DNA from: Chitinilyticum litopenaei DSM 21440
Lineage (GTDB): Bacteria > Pseudomonadota > Gammaproteobacteria > Burkholderiales > Chitinibacteraceae
Assembly (NCBI RefSeq): GCF_000428145.1
Contig: NZ_ATZJ01000001.1
Span: forward strand, 62,001 to 126,000
Direction of reading: 5' to 3'
DNA length: 64,000 bases
Made by a program: the position numbers and the translations under genes. The notes beneath the pieces were generated by a model. It was not told where the DNA came from and made no database searches. It saw only the letters and a list, made by a program, of their open reading frames with translations. The number at the start of each line of letters is the position of its first letter. Within the stretch, counting starts at the first letter, position 1. Below, in pieces: positions 34,089 through 42,702 of the stretch.

Positions 34089-34190
34089 CCACAGAGACAC
34101 AGAGAGCACAGAGAAAGACGGGAGCAGATCATAGGCATTTCTCAGGGTTTTGCTTCCTCTGTGTCTCTGTGTCTCTGTGTCTCTGTGGTT
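34089..34190. repeat. CTCTGTG heptamer inverted repeat, copy D
   Basis: Left arm CCACAGAGACACAGAGAGC; right arm has several perfect CTCTGTGT units ending CTCTGTGGTT. It shares a GGGAGCA..GGCATTTCT..GGGTTT core with copy C at 27409. Intergenic between two convergent genes. Confidence 0.85.
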
Positions 34191-34251
34191 CAATGGGTTT
34201 TTTTGCTGAGAAGGGTTTCCAATCGGGTGGCGGCGTGCTTTTCCATGCCGA

Positions 34252-35175
34252 CTACATATTGCACGGCGACGCCAGCGGCGGCGTGGTCGCCGGTACCGTG
34301 TCGCGGTAGGCGACGCCCGACTTCCTGAGCGCGGCCACCTCGGCGAGCACCGCGTCGTGGTCGAGGATGCGGCCCTGCGCATGCCAGGCCCAGTCGATGT
34401 CCTGTTCCCACACGCGCAACGCATTGCCGGGCTGGATGCCCTCGCGGGTGAACCAGAGGTTGAAATTCAGCGACATCGGCACGCGCGGGTAGACCTTGCC
34501 GTCGTGCGTGCCGAGCAGCTCGCGGTCGAGGTAGTAATCGATCTTGCCGTCGGCCACCTGGATCAGCAGCACATGCCAGCCGGCGAGCGAGCCGGGGCGG
34601 CGCGCGAACTGGTTGTAGGCCTTCCACGGGTAGAGGCGCACCGTTTCCCACGAGGTGTTGAAGTGCGTAGCCCCGTGCGCGCCCCAGCCGCCGTTGGGCA
34701 GGTATTCGTGGTCCAGCTCGCTGTAGTTCGGGTCGAGGTCCTTCTCCAGCGGGCTGATCGTGTAGAAGGTCTGCACGACCTCGTCGCCGTTCGGGCCGCT
34801 GACCGGCGCATCGGTGAAGCGCACGCGCGCGGCGTAGGTGCCGGCCAGGTATTTGCGCGCGTGGCACAGCTGCGACTGGCGCGTTCCCGCCGCCGTGCCG
34901 TCGGTTTGCGATGTCATGCGCAGCAGGCGGTTGCCGGATGCGTCCGGGTCGTCGTGCAGGCTGAACGAGACCTCGCCCCAGCCGGCGTTTTCCACGCCGG
35001 GCCAGCCGCGCGCGCTGCGGATGATCCAGCCGTGCGGCGCGAGTTCGCCGGTCTTGGCATAACTGAAGTCGTCGAACAGCACGCCGCCGCCCGTCCCGGT
35101 TTTCACCTGCGGCGGCGCATCGCCCTGGCAGGCGGCGAGCACAAGCAGCGGAATGACGAGCAGGCAGCGTGGCAT
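34252..35175 (-). CDS. GH16-like (concanavalin fold) secreted lipoprotein
   Basis: A 307-residue lipoprotein: signal with lipobox VLAACQG (residues 12-18). The fold is a jelly-roll glucanase-like domain, with a GH16-type catalytic signature SELDHEYL (Glu-x-Asp-x-Glu) near residue 155. Aromatic residues that line such grooves follow (WGAHGATHFNTSWE, WHVLLIQVADG). The N-terminal part (FDDFSYAKTGELAPHGW) is typical of the DUF-type lectin/glucanase superfamily. Likely a polysaccharide-degrading or polysaccharide-binding outer-membrane protein; substrate unknown. Start at 35175 with GGGAG. The minus-strand frame stays open upstream to 35736 but that part does not code. Confidence 0.75.
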   Translation of the reverse strand: MPRCLLVIPLLVLAACQGDAPPQVKTGTGGGVLFDDFSYAKTGELAPHGWIIRSARGWPGVENAGWGEVSFSLHDDPDASGNRLLRMTSQTDGTAAGTRQSQLCHARKYLAGTYAARVRFTDAPVSGPNGDEVVQTFYTISPLEKDLDPNYSELDHEYLPNGGWGAHGATHFNTSWETVRLYPWKAYNQFARRPGSLAGWHVLLIQVADGKIDYYLDRELLGTHDGKVYPRVPMSLNFNLWFTREGIQPGNALRVWEQDIDWAWHAQGRILDHDAVLAEVAALRKSGVAYRDTVPATTPPLASPCNM

Positions 35176-35520
35176 GGCGGTTCTCCCGGTAGCGGATAAA
35201 GTCAGCATGGCCGCAGACGCAGACCGGGATTTGTCAGGGCTTGCGGATTTGCTGAAGCAGCACATACCCGGCAATGGGTACCGGCGAAGCCTTTTATTTG
35301 CATAGGCTACAAGGCAATACCTTATGTTATTGCTGACGACACGAACCGCATCAGCCTGAGCGGGTGCTGGCGCCAGCCGGACTCGGGCCGCCGTGACTTG
35401 CCAGCCGGGCTGGCGTATCGCACGCCCTGTTGCTGCAGCGCCGCAGCGGCCCGGGTGGCGACGGACAGGACGATGGCGCGGCGCTACACTGACTATCTCC
35501 GACAGTTCTGCACACACGCG
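35176..35520. other. Divergent promoter region
   Basis: About 345 bp between the divergent GH16-like and zinc-ribbon/Sel1 genes. It contains the 49-bp element copy at 35276-35321 and probably promoters for both flanking genes. No gene seen. Confidence 0.5.
35276..35321. repeat. 49-bp dispersed palindromic element, intergenic copy
   Basis: GGGTACCGGCGAAGCCTTTT at the left, ATAGGCTACAAGGCAATACC at the right; the AAGCCTTTT..AGGCTA stem is kept. Confidence 0.65.
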
Positions 35521-36645
35521 ATGACCATCACCTGCCCGAAATGCCGTTACCAGCGCCAGGCGACCGACAGCGCTCCCGACTGGCAATGCCCGTCCTGCGG
35601 CGTTGCCTACGCAAAAGTCGGCGCAGCACCCGCGCCCACACCGGCCGCGCGCCCCCAGTCTGCGCACACGGCCAGCACGGCAAGCGCGGAGTTGCCCGAA
35701 GGCCTGATGGTTTACAACGACGAGCAGGCGCGGCACGTCCGCCGGCAGGAGCGCAGAATTTCACCGCGCAAGTTTGCCGTACTGTTCATGGGCGGCTTTG
35801 CGCTGATCGCCAGCCTGACACTGGTTTACTACAAGCAGAAATGGCGCGCCGAGCGCGAAGCGGAATTCGGCCAGACGCAGGCTGTGGCGCCAGCCGGCGA
35901 AGGCAGGCAGGGCAACTTTGTCACCACCGCTGAAGAGTTGAAACAGGATCGCCAGCTCGCCGCCGAGGCGCGCGCACTGCTGGATCGCGGCCAGACCGCA
36001 AAAGCGCGCACGCTGCTGGAAGCCCGGGCGGGTGGCAAGGACGGCTACTTCAACGAGTCGCGGCTGGTGCTGGCGCACATGTATCTGGATGGCGAAGGCG
36101 TGCCGGTCAATCGCGAACGCGCGCTGGAAATCCTCACCGCAGCGGCGGGACGCGGTTCAACGGCGGCGGCCAATGAAATCGGCTTCATTTACGAATTCGC
36201 CACCGACCTGCCCCGCCACATGCAGCGGGCACTGTCCTGGTACGATCAGACGGCGCAACGCGGCAGCTGCTTCGGCCAATACAGCATCGGCGTGATCTAC
36301 GCCAGCGCCGACAGCTCGCCTGAGCTGCGCGACAGCGGCTTTGCCTATGCCAACAAATCCACCGCCTATGCCTACCTGAAAATGGCCGCCGCAGGTTACG
36401 AAGAAAACGCCCGGGTCAACCGCAGCGAGCTGCACTGCCGCGACGAAGTCAGCCTCAATCTGGGCGAAGGCAGCGGCAGCACGCCGGCCACCATCCACCG
36501 CGTGCGCAGCGCGGCCTACGCGCGGGCCGATCTCGACAGCCTGACCAGCGCGCTGCCGGCCGACGAGGTGAGAAAGGGCGAGGAGATGTTCGACTACTGG
36601 CACAGCGCCCGCAAAACACCGCTGCAAATCCGGCGTGCCGAATGA
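35521..36645 (+). CDS. Zinc-ribbon membrane protein with Sel1-like repeats
   Basis: A 374-residue protein. A zinc ribbon at residues 5-26 (CPKC and CPSC pairs) is followed by a Pro/Ala-rich linker, a membrane helix at ~85-104 (FAVLFMGGFALIASLTLVYY) and a periplasmic helical part with Sel1/TPR-like units (RLVLAHMYLDGEGVPVNRER, AANEIGFIYEFATD, GQYSIGVIYASADSS). Sel1 proteins usually act as scaffolds in stress responses or cell-surface assembly. No partner is visible beside it. The ATG at 35521 is the obvious start with the metal-binding residues right after it. Confidence 0.8.
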   Translation: MTITCPKCRYQRQATDSAPDWQCPSCGVAYAKVGAAPAPTPAARPQSAHTASTASAELPEGLMVYNDEQARHVRRQERRISPRKFAVLFMGGFALIASLTLVYYKQKWRAEREAEFGQTQAVAPAGEGRQGNFVTTAEELKQDRQLAAEARALLDRGQTAKARTLLEARAGGKDGYFNESRLVLAHMYLDGEGVPVNRERALEILTAAAGRGSTAAANEIGFIYEFATDLPRHMQRALSWYDQTAQRGSCFGQYSIGVIYASADSSPELRDSGFAYANKSTAYAYLKMAAAGYEENARVNRSELHCRDEVSLNLGEGSGSTPATIHRVRSAAYARADLDSLTSALPADEVRKGEEMFDYWHSARKTPLQIRRAE

Positions 36646-36660
36646 GGTGCAGGGATGGAT

Positions 36661-36674
36661 GTTTCACATGAAAC
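36661..36674. promoter_or_regulatory. parS-like palindrome
   Basis: GTTTCACATGAAAC: symmetric, one change from the core at the central CpG. It lies 15 bp after the stop of the Sel1 gene. Confidence 0.4.
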
Positions 36675-36767
36675 ATCCAGGCATCGGCGCAGGCATCGTC
36701 CCGGCCAAGCGCAGAGCAAGCGCATGATCGCAGCTGGAGCAGTTGTCAGGCACTGCAATGGATAAGG

Positions 36768-36817
36768 ATGTATCGCCACGCAGCCTTTTATTCAAAAGGG
36801 CTGCCAGTCAATACCCA
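36768..36817. repeat. 49-bp dispersed palindromic element, well-preserved copy
   Basis: ATGTATCGCCACGCAGCC at the left, TTTTATTCAAAAGGGCTGCC then AATACCC at the right. The hairpin stem GCAGCCTTTT/AAAAGGGCTGC is strong. It ends 4 bp from the stop of the minus-strand gene at 36822. Confidence 0.75.
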
Positions 36818-36821
36818 TGGA

Positions 36822-37574
36822 CTATGGTGCAGTTGCCAGCTGCTGCTGCAACTGCCGCTGCATCGCCGCGTACTGGCCATTGGCACGCAGCGTCGCCAGG
36901 CCCTTGTCGAGCAGCTCGGCGTAACGGCGCGAGGACGGATGCTGCGGTGCGAACCCGACATAGAACTGCGCGACATTCACCTGGCCGACCTCATGCACTT
37001 GCGTGAGGAAGTCGCGATTGGAAAAAAGCAGCAAGCGCGCCGGATGCGCATTGATGATGGCGAAGTCGACACGTCCGGCCAGCAGCTTGCGCAACTGCTG
37101 CTCGTCGGTGCGCGCGTAATCCTTCACCAGCCCCGGCTGGTTCAGCAGGCTGGACGGATAGGTGTAATCACGCGTCAGCGCCACACGCCGTCCGGCCAGA
37201 TCGTCAGCCGTCAAGCGGCGCTTGTACGGTGTCCGCGCAAAGATGGCCAGCGGCTCTTCAAGCAGCGGCGTGGCATGCCAGTGAAACTGCTGCGCGTTGT
37301 AGCCGGTTTTCTCGATATTGAAACAGGCCAGCGCCTGATTGGCCTGCACCTCGCGCAGACAGCGCGTGAACGGCACCGCGCGAAACTGCACGGTGATGCC
37401 CTGGCTGGCAAAGGCCGCACGCACCACATCCACGGCAAAGCCCTGCGGCGCGCCGTTTTTGCGATCAAGACTGGAAAACGGCGCCCAGTCGTCCTCGGCA
37501 TTGATGATGATGGTTTCCGCCTGCGCACAGGTGCTGACCAGCACCATCAGCAAGGTAAACAGCCATTGCGCCAT
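36822..37574 (-). CDS. Periplasmic substrate-binding protein (SBP_bac_3 family)
   Basis: A 250-residue exported protein. Signal peptide MAQWLFTLLMVLVSTCAQA, mature start ETIIINAEDDWAPFSS. It is a type 3 solute-binding fold with GAPQGFAVDVVRAAFASQGI, RAVPFTRCLREVQANQALAC and RRVALTRDYTYPSSLL in the second lobe. It is a distant paralogue of the tandem pair at 15139 and 16063. No ABC partner genes are adjacent. Confidence 0.78.
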   Translation of the reverse strand: MAQWLFTLLMVLVSTCAQAETIIINAEDDWAPFSSLDRKNGAPQGFAVDVVRAAFASQGITVQFRAVPFTRCLREVQANQALACFNIEKTGYNAQQFHWHATPLLEEPLAIFARTPYKRRLTADDLAGRRVALTRDYTYPSSLLNQPGLVKDYARTDEQQLRKLLAGRVDFAIINAHPARLLLFSNRDFLTQVHEVGQVNVAQFYVGFAPQHPSSRRYAELLDKGLATLRANGQYAAMQRQLQQQLATAP

Positions 37575-37676
37575 GAATATGCGCCTCCTGCATCAGCGGA
37601 TTTCATTTATACCAGCTCTGGCCACCCCCTTGTAAGGGATGACGACGATCAGCGGATTACCGGCGATATGCCGTCT

Positions 37677-38168
37677 TTATTGCAGTTCAGCCGATTGTGG
37701 CCGCAATCGGCAATGCGGATCGGCAACCCAAGGGACATCTCGTCGCGAGGCATTGCCAGGCCGGATGTGGTAGCCGTCGGCCTGCCATGACACGCTGCCG
37801 TGCAGCACCGGACTGCGCCAGTGCTCACGACAGCGCTGCAGGTCAAAGGCCGTCAGCCATTGCGTGCTGCCGGAATAGTTCACCACCAGCAGATAGCGTG
37901 AATTGGCCAGCGCCAGCGGGCCGCGAAACAGATCGCTGTCGATCACGCAGCTTCCTGCGCGGATCGGGCCAAGCCAGGACGGATTGTCGGCATCGTGATC
38001 CGCCCCCTCTAGCCGCAGCGCACCGGCGACGGTCGATACCTCCGGCGCAGTGGCTGAGACGGGTTCAAGTGTGCAGCCTGCGTGCAGCGGTGCAGACAGG
38101 CCCAGCACACCAGCCAGAACGGGCCACAGCCATTGCGGCCATTTGGGAGAATGAGAGAAATTCGGCAT
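37677..38168 (-). CDS. Hypothetical exported protein
   Basis: A 163-residue protein with a signal peptide (PQWLWPVLAGVLGLSAPLHA) from the ATG at 38168, followed by GCTLEPVSATAPEVSTVAG. The mature part is beta-rich with four cysteines (GCTLEP, GSCVIDSDLFRG, LQRCREHWRS, PHCRLRP). The frame has an alternative start at 38186 (MVHHHG). No family is recognised. Confidence 0.6.
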   Translation of the reverse strand: MPNFSHSPKWPQWLWPVLAGVLGLSAPLHAGCTLEPVSATAPEVSTVAGALRLEGADHDADNPSWLGPIRAGSCVIDSDLFRGPLALANSRYLLVVNYSGSTQWLTAFDLQRCREHWRSPVLHGSVSWQADGYHIRPGNASRRDVPWVADPHCRLRPQSAELQ

Positions 38169-38218
38169 GCCATGATGATGCACCATCGCCAGTGCCAGGG
38201 CAAACTGGCTGCACCTAC

Positions 38219-38267
38219 ATGTATAGCGATGCAGCCTTTCATCTGCCTCGATGGTGGAGGCATACCT
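38219..38267. repeat. 49-bp dispersed palindromic element, weak copy
   Basis: ATGTATAGCGATGCAGCCTTTC at the left and GAGGCATACCT at the right, 49 bp apart. Only the ends and the GCAGCCTTT half-stem are kept. Confidence 0.4.
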
Positions 38268-38350
38268 GCAAGCCTTTCTGCCGCCATGAGTACGGCCTCG
38301 CTCCTTGCCGGGATGCTTGCGGCAGCAATGCCGGTATGGCGCGCCCGCCG

Positions 38351-38367
38351 TGTTTCACGGTGAAACA
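38351..38367. promoter_or_regulatory. parS-like site with a 1-bp insertion
   Basis: TGTTTCACGGTGAAACA: both half-sites of the ParB palindrome are perfect, but an extra G in the centre changes the spacing, which should weaken binding. Confidence 0.35.
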
Positions 38368-38411
38368 TGAATCCCGAATGGCGTAAATGCGGCCATTGCA
38401 CGCGCGGGCAT

Positions 38412-38708
38412 TTAGCGGGACGGAGATTCGATACGCTCTTCGTATTCGCCCAGCTTGGCCATCACCTGCCGGTTGGCCCGGTATTTTGATTTCAGGCGGG
38501 CCAGTTTTTTGTCCGTTCCCGTGCAGAGTTGCTGCAGTTGTTCGGCGAGAAACTTGCCGCGCTCCGCATCGTAGGCCTCTTCACCGCGAAAGTGATCACA
38601 ACCGTCGCGCTGCTCGATGAATTGCGCGACATCCTTCGGGTAGCTGTCTGTCGCCACGGTGCCACTAGCCATGGCCGCAGACAGCAGAATGAATACACAG
38701 GTCTGCAT
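38412..38708 (-). CDS. Small exported hypothetical protein
   Basis: A 98-residue protein starting MQTCVFILLSAAMASGTVAT with a likely signal peptide (GAGGTG upstream of the ATG at 38708). Mature part: DVAQFIEQRDGCDHFRGEE, AERGKFLAEQLQQLCTGTDKK, RANRQVMAKLGEYEERI; two cysteines likely bridge. Many small periplasmic proteins with this DGCDHFRGEE pattern are known in betaproteobacteria but without a function that I can name. Confidence 0.65.
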   Translation of the reverse strand: MQTCVFILLSAAMASGTVATDSYPKDVAQFIEQRDGCDHFRGEEAYDAERGKFLAEQLQQLCTGTDKKLARLKSKYRANRQVMAKLGEYEERIESPSR

Positions 38709-38807
38709 AACACCTCGCTCGCTGATTGCAGGAAAGCGCCGGCATGGCGCGCCGATCGCCTGCCGGCTTTCCATTATTGGCCAGTAAATAGGCAATGTAT
38801 GGGCAAG

Positions 38808-38821
38808 GTTTCATGTGAAAC
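38808..38821. promoter_or_regulatory. parS-like palindrome next to the tyrS terminator
   Basis: GTTTCATGTGAAAC: symmetric arms with a one-base change in the centre. It overlaps the T-rich flank of the terminator that follows. Confidence 0.35.
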
Positions 38822-38855
38822 AACAACGCCACCTCGACGGGTGGCGTTGTTGTTT
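38821..38855. terminator. Terminator after tyrS
   Basis: CAACAACGCCACC and GGTGGCGTTGTTG form a long hairpin with T-rich flank (GTTTT on the + side, and TGTTTC on the minus side), so it can work for tyrS. Confidence 0.8.
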
Positions 38856-38872
38856 TCAGATGGCGTAAAGAC

Positions 38873-40147
<1,275 letters not shown>

Positions 40148-40399
40148 GAAGCTTCTCCGGGTTGGGGCGAGCGGGAAGGATTTTCCCGACAGGAAAACCG
40201 CTGATTTTACGGTGCGCAGGCCCACTTCGCCAAACCCCGGAGCAGGGACGCTCTGCGCGCGCAGTGTGCATTTCGTCACTTGCCCTGCACGTGCCGGTTC
40301 TCCGGCGGGCAAATCCTGTTTACTGTTATGTGATCACCCATGTGCTCCCGTTGGCCTTGCCTGGCACGCGAACGGGAACTGGACCAGACCGCCTCCGCC
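40148..40399. other. Divergent promoter region
   Basis: About 250 bp between tyrS (minus) and the Cache kinase (plus). It should hold promoters for both. No T-box-like leader was recognised upstream of tyrS by eye. Confidence 0.45.
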
Positions 40400-42577
40400 A
40401 TGACCAGCCCGGCCCGCATTACCGCCCTGCAGCGCCCCTACTTCCTGCTCTTGCTGAGCATGGCACTGGTGCTGTCTGCCGCCGTGGCGCTGCTCAATGT
40501 GCAGCTGCGCGGCAAGCTGCATGCCGACCAGCTGGCGACACTGAAGCTGGCCGCCATCCAGACGGAAAAAATGCTGGAACAAAAGGTCGAGCTGGCCACC
40601 TATCACGTCGCGGCCATGCAGCAGACCGTGAATCGCGCACTTGCCCAGCCGCAGCTGGCCGATCCGGGTTTGCTGCAGCGCCTGCCGGGCGTGCTGCCGG
40701 CGGACAGCGTATTCGAAAGCCTGCCGGCCGGGCTTGCCGGCCAGCTCGGCAGCTTTTATGTGCGGCGGGATTTCTGGCCGCAAAACCGCCCGGCCCTGGC
40801 TGCCGCGCTGCCGCAGGCCGAACGCCAGCGCCTGGCGGCCAGCCTTGCCATTCTGCCAGTTGCCGCGCACGCCCACCGCAGCCATCGCGATCTGCAATGG
40901 AGCTATTACTACGACGCCGCCGGCCGCTACAGCCTGCTCTACCCCGGGCTGAGCCGCAAGGAGGTGCTGGGCGCCACCGACAGCCGCGACATGGACAGCG
41001 CGCTGGGCATCATCTTCGATGCCGGCGGTACGCTGCCGGTGCAGCTGGCCGGCCCGCAGCGCAATCCGCTGCGCCAGAAGCAATGGACCACCCCCTATAT
41101 GGACAGTGGCGGCAAGGGCATGATGGTGTCGCTGCTGGCTCCGGTGTATCGGGGCGGCGAATACATCGGAGCGGTCGGCGCCGACCTCACCCTGTCCATG
41201 CTCGACCGCGCGCTGCAGGATTCCGCCACACCGCTGCTGAACACCCTGATCATCGACAATTCCGGCCAGGTCATCGCCGACAGCCAGGGCGCGCTGCAGG
41301 GACGCAGCCATGCCCTGCAGGCTGCCGAGCGGCTCGACCACTGGCTGGCCATCAAGGCCTTGCCGCAGCAGGGCGGCTTTACCCGCATCGGCGAGCGCTA
41401 CTGGCTCAGCCTGCCGATCGCCGGCACGCCGTGGGAGCTGCTCGGTCATGTCGAAGACCGCGAGCTCACTGCCGCGACCAGCGCCGTGCTCGACAATTAT
41501 CTGCGACTGTCACTGCTGGTGATGGGCATGCTGATCCTGCTGGTATGGCTGCTGCACCGCTACTACACCCGTCCCGCGCTGCAGCTGGCCGACTATGTGT
41601 TTGCCGTGAACGAGCAGGCCGGCAGCGACATGCCGCCGGTACCGGCACGATGGACGCCCTGGTTCCGGCAGGTGGCGCAAACGGCCGAAGAGCGCGCCAG
41701 CTATCTGGCGCGCATGCAGGAACACGCCGAGCAGCTGGAAGAGCGCGTCGCCGAACGCACGCACTCGCTGCAATCGGTCAACGCCGAGCTGGCCCGGGCG
41801 CTGCAGGAGCTGGGCAATACGCAGGAACGCATGGTCGAAGGCCGCAAGATGGCGGCGCTGGGCCGGCTGACATCCGGCATGGCCCATGAGCTCAACACGC
41901 CGCTCGGCGTCGTGCTCACGGCGGTCAGCAGCCTGCTGGAAGATCAATCCCGACTGAGCACCGCGCTGGCCGACAACCGCATCGGCAAGGCCGCCGTGCT
42001 GCGCGAACTGGAACAAAGCCAGGAAACGAACACGCTGATCCTGCGCAATGTGCAGCGCGCCATCGGCCTGATCCAGAACCTGCGCCAGCTGGGCCAGGCC
42101 CAGGACAACGAGCTGCCGCAGCGCGTGCGGCTGGCTGGCCTGCTGGCCGAACTGGCACAGGCCTACCGCGCCCGCTTCGATGCGGCGGGGCACCGTCTGC
42201 AGATCCAGTGCCCGCCAGACCTCGAGCTGCTCACCTACCAGCATGTGCTCAGCCAGACACTGGGCCTGCTGCTCGACAATGCGCTGCTGCACGGCCTGCG
42301 CGAGCGTGCGGATGGCCTGGTCGACATCACCGTGCGCAGCGACGGCAGCGAAGTCGTCATCACGCTGGCCGACAATGGCCGCGGCCTCGACGGGCCCGGA
42401 CTGCAGCGTCTCTTCGACCCCTTCTACACCAGCCAGTTCGGCCAGCACCACGGGCTTGGCACCTTCATGGCCTACAGCTTTGTCACCGGCCTGCTGCAAG
42501 GCCGCATCCAGCCCGCCAGCCAGCCCGGCGCCGGGCTGAGCTATCACATCGAGCTGCCGCTGACGCTGTCACTGTAA
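40400..42577 (+). CDS. Membrane sensor histidine kinase with large periplasmic (dCache-like) domain
   Basis: A 725-residue kinase. A first membrane helix lies at ~14-33, followed by a ~330-residue periplasmic domain with Cache-like features (the final part: TPYMDSGGKGMMVSLLAPVY, GEYIGAVGADLTLSMLDRAL, LIIDNSGQVIADS). The second helix is at ~368-388 (LSLLVMGMLILLVWLLHRY). A coiled coil leads to the H-box GRLTSGMAHELNTPLGVVLT, then an HATPase with LLLDNALLHG, ADNGRGLDGPG and HHGLGTFMAYSF. No response regulator gene is adjacent, so it is an orphan. The N-terminus at 40400 fits the signal anchor best. Confidence 0.9.
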   Translation: MTSPARITALQRPYFLLLLSMALVLSAAVALLNVQLRGKLHADQLATLKLAAIQTEKMLEQKVELATYHVAAMQQTVNRALAQPQLADPGLLQRLPGVLPADSVFESLPAGLAGQLGSFYVRRDFWPQNRPALAAALPQAERQRLAASLAILPVAAHAHRSHRDLQWSYYYDAAGRYSLLYPGLSRKEVLGATDSRDMDSALGIIFDAGGTLPVQLAGPQRNPLRQKQWTTPYMDSGGKGMMVSLLAPVYRGGEYIGAVGADLTLSMLDRALQDSATPLLNTLIIDNSGQVIADSQGALQGRSHALQAAERLDHWLAIKALPQQGGFTRIGERYWLSLPIAGTPWELLGHVEDRELTAATSAVLDNYLRLSLLVMGMLILLVWLLHRYYTRPALQLADYVFAVNEQAGSDMPPVPARWTPWFRQVAQTAEERASYLARMQEHAEQLEERVAERTHSLQSVNAELARALQELGNTQERMVEGRKMAALGRLTSGMAHELNTPLGVVLTAVSSLLEDQSRLSTALADNRIGKAAVLRELEQSQETNTLILRNVQRAIGLIQNLRQLGQAQDNELPQRVRLAGLLAELAQAYRARFDAAGHRLQIQCPPDLELLTYQHVLSQTLGLLLDNALLHGLRERADGLVDITVRSDGSEVVITLADNGRGLDGPGLQRLFDPFYTSQFGQHHGLGTFMAYSFVTGLLQGRIQPASQPGAGLSYHIELPLTLSL

Positions 42578-42595
42578 AACCGGCAATACACCAAC

Positions 42596-42644
42596 CCCCA
42601 TTGCCACACAAGCCATCGACAGCGAAGGCTGCATCCACATACCC
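42596..42644. repeat. 49-bp dispersed palindromic element
   Basis: CCCCATTGCCACACAAGCC at the left, GAAGGCTGCATCCACATACCC at the right, 49 bp. It lies 18 bp after the kinase stop codon, in the gap between two convergent genes. Confidence 0.7.
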
Positions 42645-42702
42645 AAGGATTGCACGGGATGTTTGCTCAGCCCGGCACGCACAGCCACTGGCCCTCCCCC
42701 GC

